Shown: positions 11,801 through 22,362, counted from the first letter of the stretch. The stretch: 64,000 nucleotides of DNA from Kitagawia praeruptora (GCA_037693485.1 CM075349.1:75929001-75993000), one strand, 5' to 3'. Notes: generated by a model from the sequence alone, not told the origin. A program made the numbers and translations.

Positions 11801-13867
11801 ACTTCTTTCACTAAAACGTTCATAACTCGGTAACCGTTAACTCAAATGACGCACCGTTTTCGCATACATGATCTAGAGAATGTCTAGAAGGTAGCTAACT
11901 CAAAATTGGACTTAGATCAGAAGATTAATTTTTCGGAATTTTGCCAAAACAGGGCAGGAGGTTTTAATGAATAATGTTACCTCCGAAAAGTGGTTTCTTC
12001 GCACTTATCCTCGATTCGAACATTTTTATAAAATCGGAAAACGATCCATTTTACTTGTGGTTTTCTCTCACGCCTTCCTTATGACCTCTAATATTTAATT
12101 ACCATGATTCGTCACTGACTTAGTCATGTTAAGGGATTCCAATTTCAGTTACGAACTTTCGATTACGGTTTCGAACCTCTTTTACGAATTTAATCATAAC
12201 TCCTAAACCGTAAGTCCATTTCATACGATCTTTATATCAAAACGAAGCTTATAACATAATCTAGCTTATCATGGAAGAAATCGAAGCTAATCAGTGATTA
12301 TATCTACTGTCAAACTCGTGTTCTTAAGGTTAACGAAATTTCGACATTACGACGGCTATAAATCGGATATTTACCAAATTCCAAAACTCCCAATAATCAT
12401 GATATCTACTCCAAACAACATATACATGATTTATAACCATGAACTGAGGCCAAGCAATGCCTTTCCGTTCATCTAAGCTATTTTTAACATTTATCAAAAC
12501 CCAATCTTAATCATGCTTATAATCATGCTTATAACTTACTAATAACATAACTAAGTTTAAATCCATCAAGAACAAGCATATACCCAAAGTAAGATCTAGG
12601 GTTCATGAGGTTTATACCTTCCTTGGAGAGTGTTAAAGCCCTTGCTAAGCCTTGTATAGTCCATGCCTATCCTTAACCAAGCTTGGATCATCCAAGAAAT
12701 CAAGAAAAACCAAGATTTGTTCTTGAAGTTACTATTCACCCTAGACTTTAATGATTTTATTGAAAATGGAAACAATGGATTTTGAGGCCAAGATTTCTAG
12801 GGTATCATTTTTATGAAATATAGGATCTATGATAAAAATTTGGAGATCAATTGATGGTTGGAAGTGGGATTTCTCCCCTTGAATTTCTTGAAAAGCCGAA
12901 TGGCTCTAATGAGAGAGAGAGGTGGAGTTTGGCTTGGTTGCTTGCTTGGTTATGTGATGAAATGAATTATTTGAGATAATATCTAGCTAAAGCTACTTTA
13001 ATAAAGTGCTAGGCTCATCCAATGCATCATCTTCCACTAGCAAATCTTGTTATGTAAGATAAGATGGAGTAATGTGTTAACTAGATGGTTTGGTTTCTAA
13101 TGGAGCTAGTTACTAGATATTTATCTTGGCTACTTAACCTTATCCTCTTGCACATCACTATCTCTTGGCTCCCTGCTTGTTTCTTTATCCGTTTATTGCT
13201 TAATTCGTTGATCGTTCGAAGGAATAACTCATTCGTTTCTAGTTAGGGTTTTACCGAAAACCTTCTTAATATATATAATGGCATTCTCCATCATTCTTAA
13301 TACTTCTCGAATTTAATTTCCTTAAATCCCTTTAATAATTCCTTATGTCTTACAGTGTCCAGGGAATTCTCGGAGAAAATAAAAGTGCTATTTTTCTGAA
13401 TCCGACAGCCTTTACATACACTTATTTTCCTCCTGGATCACTAATACGAACTCAGAAATCTGTTCCGAATTCCGGATATAGCATTATTATAATAATATTC
13501 TATATTCCACCAAAATCACTATTCATCACTTATTTTTATTTAATTCCTATAATTAGGAAAATGAACCTGGTTTACTCTCGGGTGCTCCTTAACCTTTTTA
13601 CGGAACCACTGGACTTATAATAGATATTGATTTGGATGACACAAGAATAATCTTTCTTGGAATAATATAACTTATATCCTTAGGAGATAGATTATTCTTA
13701 TTTAGGCTATCAACCAAAAGTATTCTTCATGACATATAATATTTGAACCCACATCCATTCTATTTATTTACTAGAACAACCGTTACAGCGTAGTCGTAAC
13801 CACTATTCGCTTCTATATTATTACATAAGAAAAAGTTTTAATTCTATCAAAAATCTGGGTTCTTACA
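8889..13867 (-). repeat. 5' LTR of element D (complete, 4979 bp)
   Basis: Starts on the minus strand at 13867 with TGTAAGAACC and ends at 8889 with GTTACA next to the primer site. It is long for a chromovirus. It contains the GAATATTC array (10430-10990), the ACTTGCCT block (11275-11282), the ACATGTAG/GATCAGTCG block (9663-9717) and the gcaagggtgagc block (9306-9330), which are shared with the other gypsy LTRs here. Small ORFs inside it (for example 9154-9396, 9822-10097, 13345-13620) have no recognisable domain. Confidence 0.92.
10430..10990. repeat. Degenerate GAATATTC array inside D LTR (5' copy)
   Basis: Second copy of the AT-rich dyad array at 236-800, with the same unit order and very few base changes, so the array was already present in the element that transposed. 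Confidence 0.75.
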
Positions 13868-14407
13868 AGTGTTGTTATCACGATCGTCACCATGCGAACG
13901 TAAGGACGTCTCTTGTAAAGCGTACTGCGAAAGAAGAAGTTTCGTTTTTCTTGCGTTACGAAGAAGTCAATGAATGAGGGATATAGTAGCTGAACTGGTT
14001 CGACGTATACCGAAGACTATACATTATCCATAGCAAGTGGTAACGACTGACGGGACGCAATACATGCGTGTTAATTAAGCCAAGGAACATGAGGAATACC
14101 GTGCGTATTGACATTGTCTTAGATTATAAAACACGACCACAAAGTATTCACGGGCCAACGATACCAGGACTCAACACGGATACAATGAACAAGGTAGAAG
14201 AGGAACGTATAAGTAGTGGGATAAAAATTTTCATTCATAGAACAACCGATAAGGAATGCAGGTCGAGGAGAGCATGCGTTGAGAAACAACATTAAAGCGT
14301 TGGTGAGACCAAGGTGAAAGAACTAAAGGGTTGAAGTTTCAACCTGAGAGTTGGAAAGGGTAAAGTTGGAATCGTATCCACAACTATTTTCCTTATGTTC
14401 TTAAGAT

Positions 14408-14621
14408 AGAATCCTTTTAAGGAGAGAAGACTACAATAACCCTAATTTTCGTGAATATTCGAAACCTGGATGAATAGTAATTTTATGGGTGGATGAGAAA
14501 TTTTTGCAATCACGATATGTACGAATTATTAAATGAAGATTTCGAATTGATATTACGTCTTTACGGTGCAGACGAGTGTATGTAAAAGTCATTAGTTTTT
14601 TTACGAAACCCATTATTTTGA
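14408..14621 (+). repeat. Buried polypurine tract plus LTR-start fragment inside pol (C1)
   Basis: Bases 14408-14431 read gaatccttttaaggagagaa, then an LTR-like start at 14432 (tacaataaccctaatttt) runs about 190 bp into the integrase fragment. It resembles a normal tract-LTR junction but is embedded in the internal region. The same arrangement occurs in copy A (from 46237) and inverted in B (51728-51943), so it predates their spread. Confidence 0.65.
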
Positions 14622-15068
14622 ATGGTCAAATTTTATGAGATATCAAAGGAGTATGAGGTGGGAGACTTAGTGATGCTAAAGGTATCCCCATCGAAAGGAT
14701 TGATACGGTTTGGTAAGAAAGGAAAGCTAAGTCCGAGGTTTATTGGACCTTTTGAGATTTTGAGGCGTATTGGGAAGTTAGCCTTGCCCCTAAGCTTGCA
14801 GCAAATTCATAATGTGTTTCATGTGTCTATGTTACGACCCTACCACACCGACTATCGGCATGTGATAGAGTACGACCAAGTGGACCTACAACCAGACTTG
14901 ACCTATGTGGAGCAACCCGTGGAAATCATGGATAGGAAAGAACAAGTGCTGAGGAACAAGGTTGTCAAGCTAGTGAAAGTTTTGTGGAGAAACCAGAACG
15001 TCGAGGAATTAACATGGGAACTAGAAAGCGATATGCGTGAAAAGTACCCTCAACTGTTTTCAACATGA
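14622..15068 (+). pseudogene. Integrase C-terminus plus chromodomain fragment (C1)
   Basis: An ATG-started open frame of 148 codons. Residues about 11-85 match the integrase C-terminal (GPY/F-type) region: a VGDLVMLKVSP block, RFIGPFEIL, then HNVFHVSMLRPY. Residues about 95-148 match a Tekay-type chromodomain (PVEIMDRKEQVLRNK, WRNQNVEE, TWELE, KYPQLF). Compared with the B copy (50801-51727) it lacks 156 codons right after ISKE, removing the visible catalytic Asp and Glu, plus four codons near residue 53. It cannot be a working integrase. In a full element the chromodomain would guide integration to chromatin. Confidence 0.85.
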
Positions 15069-15101
15069 TTCCGGGACGGAATCCTTTTAAGGAGGGGAGG
15101 C
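15067..15101 (+). other. Polypurine tract before LTR1
   Basis: gattccgggacggaa then tccttttaaggaggggaggc directly before the LTR start TGTAAG at 15102. It follows the chromodomain stop codon at once. Confidence 0.85.
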
Positions 15102-18100
15102 TGTAAGAACCCTGATTTTTGTAATATTTTAAATGTGTAAAAGATTATGACATTGTGAATTAGGGACCTTTTGAGTCACCTATGTTATGTAATGGTGTTG
15201 ATTGTCTGAAATTTTATGTTTTTATATTCACGGTATAAGAAAAATGGAAGATTGTTGAAGGCAAGAGGCCTACCACTATTAAGATTTATAAAAACTTGAG
15301 ATTTGAGGATTATTAGAGTATTAGAAGATTTTAAGAGATTATGACAAGGAGTTGTGGATATTTAAAGGATTTACCCAATTAAGTATTTAAGGAATTACAA
15401 GGGAAATCTCTACGCGACAAAATATTATTACGAGAAATTAATTATGATACGATATGAATTAAGGATTAAGTGACAACCATTGGTGGAGGAATAACAATAC
15501 AAGGAAAGAATATTGCATACAAGTGTCATGTAACTAGCTAGTTAGGAAAAGAAGCTAGAAAAGCAAAAAGCAAACATGAATAGTAACTAGTTAGTGGTGC
15601 ATGTTTCAAGGAGACATGAGGACATGATGCATACCTAGCCTATAAACCCTAGAGTGCAACATGTGACTACTTTTCCAACATATCAATCATACACACCCAT
15701 ACATACAACAATAATACATCACTTTATTTCAAACACAACACAAACAAACATCTCTCTCTCTTTCCAATCTGCAATAGGCCGAGAGCTTCCAAGGAGGGGA
15801 GAAGAAAATTTTTCTTCAACTTCTTTTCATTCATAAATCAAGATAAAATTTCTAGGCCATCCTTACACTATAGAGAAGGTATGCTATGAATTTCAACCCC
15901 TTTCATCCACTAGATTTTGAGTTATAAATTCTTGAAGTTTTGATGTTTAGTAACCAAATTGTTCATCCTTTTAGATCTTGAAGGCTTGAGGGTTGTAGGA
16001 GCTCATACAAGTGTTATTAAGGATTACCAAGCTCACTCAAGGCTCCTAGATACTCAAGAAGGTATAACATGCTCCTCACTCTTAACCATGCTTAGTGTAG
16101 AGCTCATATTGTTAGATCTAAAGGTTATAGTGCATATCTTGGGTATAAGAGTTATGGATGATGAAAATCTTGAGGTTATATGTGGTTGATGTGATTTTAA
16201 AGCTTGTACTTAGATTATGTAACCCCATGTATGTTGCAGAGATGAGTCTTGATGATTTTAATGGTAGATATGATGTATAAGTTGAGTTCTTGAAAGATTA
16301 AGCAAAGATGTATGCAGAATAAAAAGTCTGGGAGCATGTACTGCCTTGCCGTGGACTTTTGAACCCCTTACACTTGTCTCCCGAGGGTCTAATACATATG
16401 GTTAGAAAGGTATTTGAATGTAGTTTCCAGAAATATAAAGTTCATGTCTAGGTGATGTGTAGATTTTGAGTTATGACCCGAAGAGTGAGGAGTGGTTCTG
16501 AAATCCGGACTGCACTGTATGGTCTGTTTGTGAACTGTCTTTGGACCCCCAAACTTTCTGCAAACATTGTGAAAAATTGCGGTTAGCTAGGTCTTACAGT
16601 AAGGAAGGCTACCCAAAAAGAATCTGATTAAAATTTGAATGTTTCAATTTTATAAAAATGTTGGAGCGAGGTGTGCGCAAGTGAAAAACCACTTAGGGGA
16701 TTAGTTTAAAGTAGTTTTAAGAATGTTCACTTGAGTTTCGAGTTTGAGGAATAGATTTGAGTCGAATGGGTAACGGAAGTGATAATGTGACGACATGGTC
16801 ATATGAGAGGGTTAGTGGTCACAAGTGGAGTCGTTAAGTTGGTCTTACGATTTTTAAAACCTTATGATTAAGTAGCGTTGTTAAGGTACTAACGTACAAA
16901 TATTGATTATGTATAGATTTTCATTCCACTTCGCGAGCCGACCACCCCAACCTCACCAAGGCAAGTTTTCCAACCCTAAGTATTTATTTTCAAAAGATTA
17001 TATTCTTGATTTTACCTATGCAAGTTTACTTTTCAAAACTTATATATAAGGATTTTCACTGTTGTGTTTATAGCTTCCAAACGTATTATATACTTATGCT
17101 TTACGAGATTATGTTGAAGTTTGAGATATATGCATATGTGTTTGTACACCCTTGAACTTAGAATGAAAGTGTTTTCTTCGGACAACGACTCTAGCAATAG
17201 AGGTCGTAGCGGTCCAAATATACTCTTGACCGGGGAGCGGTATATTGTTGTATCGTGATTAAATTGCGAAAACCCGAAGAGTCATTCGGGAAGTATCGTA
17301 TACCTAAGTAATTATTATTTTTACGTTGTTAAAAATACTCAAAAATATCTATCTTGGATTAAAAGCTTATTTTAATTAAATAATTATTTTATTAATTGTT
17401 TATATTAAATCTCAAAATATTATTTATTAATTATCGTTCATTATTTTAAAGACAAAACTAATCCAAGATACCTTTAGCGTTTTCAAACTCGAACTCTTTC
17501 CCACCCAAAACATTTTCGAAAACCCCCGGTCAGGTTTTGCTTCTTGTACATTTTTCAAGAATTATCGGTCGACTGAGGTCGAACTTCAACTACTCGAATT
17601 TTCTATCAAAATGATTTTTGAAAAGAAAAGAAAAAGGGGACTCTGGCAGGTGTGGGAATCGTTGACGAACGATTCCCGGGATGTGTAAGCGGCCGTGAGC
17701 CAGGCGGTCCATCAATTATTATTCCGGCCCAGGTGTTGCCGAAGGATGATTACGGATGTAGTTTTCATCGAGGGTGATTACGGATGTAGTTTTCACCCAA
17801 GGGTAGTTACGGATGTAGTTTCTATCCTTCTACTAGTAGAGAAGACCCGCGGATTGTTGGACTTGGTTGTGGCGACTGATCATCGTCAATCCTTGTCAGG
17901 TTTTTATGTTTTCTTCCAGTCCCATCCTCCACTTTGGAAAAATACTCAAACACTGCTTCTTGGGCCTAAGTACCAAGTTGCCGATAGTGTGGTTTTTGAT
18001 AAGAAAAATATTGACATCGTACAGTATCTAGAACTGCAAGATTTTCTATAAAGATTGTCACGTGTTAGTGCACTCTTGCAATTATTCCAAAGAATGAAAT

Positions 18101-18834
18101 GTTTTTGAATGAGAAACCTTCTAAGCTAATGGAAGGAAAGAGGTTTTGCAATAATGTATTCCATGTACAGTATGTTAACCTTAGAGTGTTTTGCCGAAAA
18201 TGATATACTCATATGTATATATTTTTTCAAACTTGAGATATATTGAAATGGGAACCTTATAAAGGATTCATATGTTATTCTTAAAGCTCCTTAGCGAGTA
18301 TAAATGTTTTATTCAAACTCGGACATATATAATGTTGAATTATGTTTTGAAATCTGAGATATATACCCATACAGTTGGGAACGTTTTCGAAATAAACCAC
18401 ATTATTATTTTTCAAAATGGCGAACTTGCTGAGCATTATGTAGCTCATTCTTGCTTTATAAAAACTTTTCAGAAAGAGAAGAATTTGGTCAGTTAACTCC
18501 GCACCAGCAGAAGAGGAGTAGAAGATTTACCCCGAGATGATTTAGTTCCGGATAAATACTACAGAGTAAGTCTGATAGGTTTTCAACTGTAATAGTAAGA
18601 CTCGTCTTCAAGTGTAGTTGTATAAGTGGAAGTGCGTAAGATTCCGGATTGTACAGATAAATTGTAATATTTAGTGTTACTTTTGATTATCGTTTCTGAG
18701 GCTCTAACTTATATGTGCGTAAGATTGAGGTCTGGATTGATGTATTGTTGAGTTGTAAAGTTAATACAGGTAGGATATGGTTGGATGGTGATGTGACGAC
18801 CTGAATCTCTGACCTCGGATTTGGGGGCGTCACA
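15102..18834 (+). repeat. LTR1: complete gypsy LTR (3733 bp), plus strand
   Basis: Begins TGTAAGAACCC after the polypurine tract and ends GGGGGCGTCACA at 18834. It is a diverged relative of the B LTR (56962-60613, inverted), with shared start, end, internal tandem block and conserved motifs. It is flanked by internal sequence on both sides (C1 left, copy A right), an LTR-internal-LTR-internal arrangement typical of unequal recombination. No primer site follows 18834, so sequence was also lost there. The ORF at 17695-18051 recurs in the B LTRs only because the LTRs are related; it has no ATG start and no known domain. Confidence 0.88.
17740..17830 (+). repeat. Short tandem repeat in LTR1
   Basis: Three units of about 29-30 bp built on attacggatgtagtttt, separated by catcgagggtg and cacccaagggtag. 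Corresponding units occur inverted in the B LTRs (48120-48200 and 57965-58045). Confidence 0.75.
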
Positions 18835-19068
18835 AGTATTCTGAATTTCATTCTACTGTAAGATCTGATAAAGCATGTGTACGGAGGCACCCTTGGGTGG
18901 ACCGTTTCACTGGTAAGTAATATTTGATGAGAGGTTATCGATTGTTCCGATACCTAGAACATTCTCTTCAGATTCTATAGTTTTCTTTTTCAAACTTAAT
19001 AACTTCTTATTTCCATTCGTTGTCCGAGTAGCCTAAAGTTTCTTCAGTGGCTACGATGTTGAAATTCC

Positions 19069-19256
19069 GTTCTAGCTAATTGAAACTGGCTAGTCGATAT
19101 GTCAATATGAATGACTAGTTGATTGTTGTAACTAGTCAAAATTGTAATGTTGTGAAGAACACCTAGCTAATTGTCCTAGCTAGTGGTGATGTCTCAAACA
19201 GGTGAACTAGCAAATTTTGTCTCGCTAGTTGCTAGTGTTTCTTGAAAATGACTAGT
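19069..19256 (+). repeat. CTAG-rich cluster in copy A
   Basis: About a dozen CTAG tetramers in 190 bp, mostly as ACTAGTT, CTAGCTAG or GCTAGTG, in both orientations because CTAG is self-complementary. Chance expectation is about one. The inverted counterpart is at 54895-55086 in element B. Confidence 0.65.
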
Positions 19257-20960
19257 TATTGTTCCACTGGTCCAACTCCCAATTTAATTCATTCCGCAAT
19301 GCATTTTGCATGTGGTAAAGTATGATGATGAAAGTTTTGACGAATAACTTGATTGAGACCTAGTGAGGTCGCCCACTCGACTTGAACTCTTACCCATCTT
19401 CGTATCAGACTTTATATCACTTGAATATTTTATTCTTTCATTCATACAATGAGAATTCATTTGAAACCATTGATTACTTGAATGCCAAACTACTCCATTC
19501 TTTAATTGTCATGGAGTAGAATTGCTTTCTATTGGCTGACCTTCATCAATGCGACTTTAGATTTCCTCTTATTATTCAGGAGGAAAAGTATCCACCCGAT
19601 GTAAGAACTGTATAAAGATCGTCTTTATGACTTTTGTATCCAACAGTCATTGCCCTCGTGCAACATTCTCTATGATATGAAAATCGAGACTCCTAGTATT
19701 TGGAACCATCAACATTCTTGGAACATCCAATGTGGAATTCTTATTGAAGTTATCTATTGGACCTTGTTATTTTGAAACCATTCCTTTCAAAGTGATTACT
19801 CTAAGGTGAACGGGAGGTACAATTATGAACCGTTACACCAATATGAAAAAAAAAAAACCAAATGTTGTAATTGTGCAGCCAGAGCGTTATGCCGAGTAAT
19901 TATTAAAGTAGAAATAACATGTCGGGGCATAACACAAGACCTTTAATATTAGTGTGAGGAAAGTTATAGGAAATGATGAGGTGGTTGGGAGTACGTTCCT
20001 ACCAACCGTTGTCAGGATGTTATAATAATGAATTCTGGAGTTACCAAGCCTTTTCCTGATCCAAGAAATTCAAATCGATTGCGATGTAAGACATATCCTT
20101 AGAGGAAACTAACATGGAAGTGAGATGGACAAGAAAGGAAGAAATATCGTGGCAAGAATGTGAAGCTTTACTTAGCTAAAAGGGATTGATGCACATAGCG
20201 AGACATAAAGTTTAAAAGGCCCCTAATAGCAAATGGATGCATGGATATATCCCAATGATCCTTCGAGATTACCACCTAATCAAGTTTATTGGGAATCGCT
20301 GCAACATACAGGCCTCAGGCTGATTGGCGCCAGTTGTGAAAGAGGACGAGCGTATGACATCTTACCTGTACCATCGAGAACTGAAACCCTTATCGGAAAT
20401 GGAGGAATTGTTGACTAGTTAAAGTGCGTAGTTGTTTTTCAAAGATAAGGTTAAAGAGAAGGTTTCACCAACTTCAGATCGACCTCTATACTGCACCAAA
20501 GTTGGCATTTCACATTAATGTAAACATTATAAATTCTGGTAGTATCATGTGGATTGACTAGTGAGTCGGAAGCCCTTGTGGGTTAATAAATAAAGTTTTA
20601 AGAATGATATGAGAGATTAGTAACAACCTCGTTGTTAGCTATACTTTATAATGAGAAGAGGACTTTGAGAGTCACGATGATGCATCTTTCAAGAGTTTAA
20701 GAGGTGTGCTGATGCAGTAGAAAGGGGATGATAGCCTATACTTCTAAACAACATAAAGGTTACGGGATGGGATATACTAACCGTGAGTCTGGGATTAGTC
20801 ATGATGGCGTTCACGCATAAAACTGAGACGTTAACTTTATGAGAAAAGTGTGAAAGTTTTCCACAAGTGCCATAAGTATATCTTCATATTAGAACTAAAC
20901 ATAAGAAAGAGAAGGTGACGAAAGGGAGCAGGAAGTATAATGGAGAAATTTGTTATTTCC

Positions 20961-21480
20961 CAGGAAAGGCCAGTGTGGTGGCCGATACCTATAGAGGGGA
21001 TTATTCAAAATTAGAATTCAGTCGATATTGACCAAGAAAATAGAGTATATACAATAAAGAATAATGTTAGAGGAAAATGACTAAATTATGGGGAAGGACA
21101 AAGATGTACAGAGAATTAAGAGAATGTTTGGCAAACGGATATGAAGAATTGTATTGGCAAGCTATTAAGTACAAACGCAACATGTCAAAAACAAAATGAT
21201 AGAGATCTAGTGGATCAATTCCGCCCGTAGAAAATCTTGAACGTGGACAGAATTATAATGAATTTCATGAGTAGGTCGCCGAAGACCGGGCCGAGAGATG
21301 GCCCTAGTTGATTTATAATTGTTGGACTAAGTGATTTACCTACGAGAGACTTTCCATTTAGAAGATTATCGATTTATATACGGAAGAGATGGTGGTGCAA
21401 TATAAAACTTCTGCAGTGATTACGTCAGATAGATACTTAAGGTTAGACTTCGAATATTGAAGGTGCTTTCAAGTATAATT
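20961..21480 (+). pseudogene. RNase H end and integrase core remnants (copy A)
   Basis: 20961-20993 reads G-K-A-S-V-V-A-D-T-Y in frame, the RNase H to integrase boundary signature of plant gypsy pol. From 21238 a second stretch reads like the integrase core: the M-D-F block degraded to M-N-F, then at about 21400-21480 an S-D-R-Y-L-R block in place of S-D-R-D-P-R, followed by a stop. Many indels separate these islands. A second, separate integrase C-terminal fragment follows downstream at 46424, so the element carries two integrase pieces. Confidence 0.6.
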
Positions 21481-21641
21481 AATAAAGAGATTGAGCGTAT
21501 GTACTAATTTGATCTGTGGCTGACGGACAGGGAAGAAGAATTGTCCAGACGATCGAATTTATAATTAGTGTCGTGCCTTAGATTTCACGGGGCAGTCGAG
21601 AATAAAAACTTATCCATGAAACGAATGTTGTTATCACGATC

Positions 21642-21646
21642 GGCAC
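21642..21646 (+). repeat. Target-site duplication of the Sirevirus (left)
   Basis: GGCAC immediately before the LTR start TGTTAGA; repeated at 45813-45817 directly after the 3' LTR end. Without the insertion the flanks read continuously, as in the C1 copy (bases 13880-13905). Confidence 0.95.
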
Positions 21647-22162
21647 TGTTAGAAATGATTGATGAAAACAGTGTTTGGAAGCTAAAGTCAGAAAACAGAG
21701 TTTAGCTGGAAGCAGTCAGAGTTTAGTTAAACACTGACTGGAAGCGCAAACAGAGTTTGTTAAACTCTGTAGCGGTATTGTCTGAAGAGTCAACAGTGTT
21801 TAAAGGTTGATGCAAGATAAATATGGAAGCAATATCTTTGAAGATTGGAAAGCTGTCAAAGAGATTGAGTTGACTTGGAAGACTGAAGCAATCGTGATTG
21901 ATATCAATTGTATAGCTTGATTTTAGGAGAATCAGTTACTGATTGTATGAAGCTGTATGTTCTATAAATACAGTTAGGTTAACCCTAGAAGGGTGGTCGA
22001 ACATTGAGAAATCTTTTGATTGTAACCTAAGCAGCTCTCTGTGATATTTACATCACCGAGAGAGGAATTATTAATTCCAAACAGTTTTTAATTGTTAAAC
22101 AGTGTGTTCTTGTTAAGTTACTCATACAGTATTTGATTACTTATTGTGTATTCGACCTAACA
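21647..22162 (+). repeat. 5' LTR of Sirevirus (516 bp)
   Basis: TGTTAGA...CTAACA. It carries a TATAAATA box at 21963-21970 and seven copies of the octamer family CAG(A/T)GTTT or its complement in its first 200 bp. Its single difference from the 3' LTR lies near 21771 (agcgg versus aacgg). Confidence 0.95.
21963..21970 (+). promoter_or_regulatory. Probable TATA box of Sirevirus 5' LTR
   Basis: TATAAATA about 316 bp into the LTR, in the expected position for the U3/R promoter. The same sequence is at 45613-45620 in the 3' LTR. Confidence 0.6.
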
Positions 22163-22164
22163 AG

Positions 22165-22177
22165 TGGTATCAGAGCC
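22165..22177 (+). other. Primer binding site of Sirevirus
   Basis: TGGTATCAGAGCC, two bases after the LTR end CTAACA; the standard initiator-Met tRNA complement of plant copia elements. Confidence 0.9.
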
Positions 22178-22225
22178 TAATCTGTTACTTTATTACAGTT
22201 AAAGATCCAAACACAAGAGTAATCA

Positions 22226-22362
22226 ATGGCAGAGATACCTCCACCATCTGAGAAAGCCCCTACTACTGTTAGTAGGTATGAGACAATAAGGGTTCCTATA
22301 CTTAGGCCATCAGAGTATGCAATTTGGAAGGTGAAAATGACCATGTTTCTGGAGGCTACAGA
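22226..22362 (+). pseudogene. Sirevirus gag, 5' part (interrupted by element P)
   Basis: ATG at 22226 follows the primer site by 48 bp. It encodes the first 45 residues of gag, including the LRPSEYAIWKVKMTMFLEA block typical of copia capsid N-termini. P inserted at 22363 within this frame; the remainder is at 34207-36307. The two pieces minus one duplicated ACAGA sum to exactly 746 codons including the stop, so gag was an open frame before P arrived. In the present DNA the frame runs into P and the protein is broken. Confidence 0.88.
22358..22362 (+). repeat. Target-site duplication of element P (left)
   Basis: ACAGA directly before TGTGACAG; repeated at 34202-34206 directly after ...CTGTCACA. 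It lies inside the Sirevirus gag codons, and removing one copy restores the frame count. Confidence 0.92.

Larger units (their letters stand above)
1..13867 (-). mobile_element. Ty3/gypsy LTR retrotransposon D (Tekay/Del-like), minus strand, left end outside window
   Basis: Bases 1-3670 repeat bases 10185-13867 almost perfectly in the same orientation. On the minus strand the order is 5' LTR (8889-13867), tRNA primer site, internal region, polypurine tract, 3' LTR (1-3670, cut by the window edge). LTRs begin TGTAAGAACC and end GTTACA. The interior holds only broken gag-pol. The LTR pair differs at few positions, so insertion is recent although the coding part is dead; it was probably mobilised by proteins from another copy. 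D lies inside gypsy remnant C1, whose sequence resumes at 13868. The expected 5-bp target duplication starts with 13868-13872 (agtgt); its partner lies left of the window and cannot be checked. Confidence 0.9.
13868..15101 (+). pseudogene. C1: 3' end of a gypsy internal region, truncated by element D
   Basis: Starts abruptly at the D insertion with gtgttgttatcacgatcg, a sequence also found at 21624-21641 and inverted near 52470, which places it deep inside the pol region of the same family. It continues through non-coding remnants, a buried LTR-start fragment, an integrase-chromodomain fragment and the polypurine tract. The rest of C1 should lie left of D, outside the window. Confidence 0.8.
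18835..21641 (+). pseudogene. Copy A: dead gypsy internal region, left part
   Basis: Matches the inverse complement of about 52490-55320 in element B. No long frame is open. Recognisable traces: 20961-20993 gives GKASVVADTY (end of RNase H), and 21238-21480 gives MNFMSRSPKTG-like then SDRYLRLDF-like text matching the integrase core around its first and second Asp, with stops. Compared with B the first 1.6 kb after the LTR, including the primer site, is missing. The Sirevirus insertion at 21647 separates it from its continuation at 45818. Confidence 0.8.
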
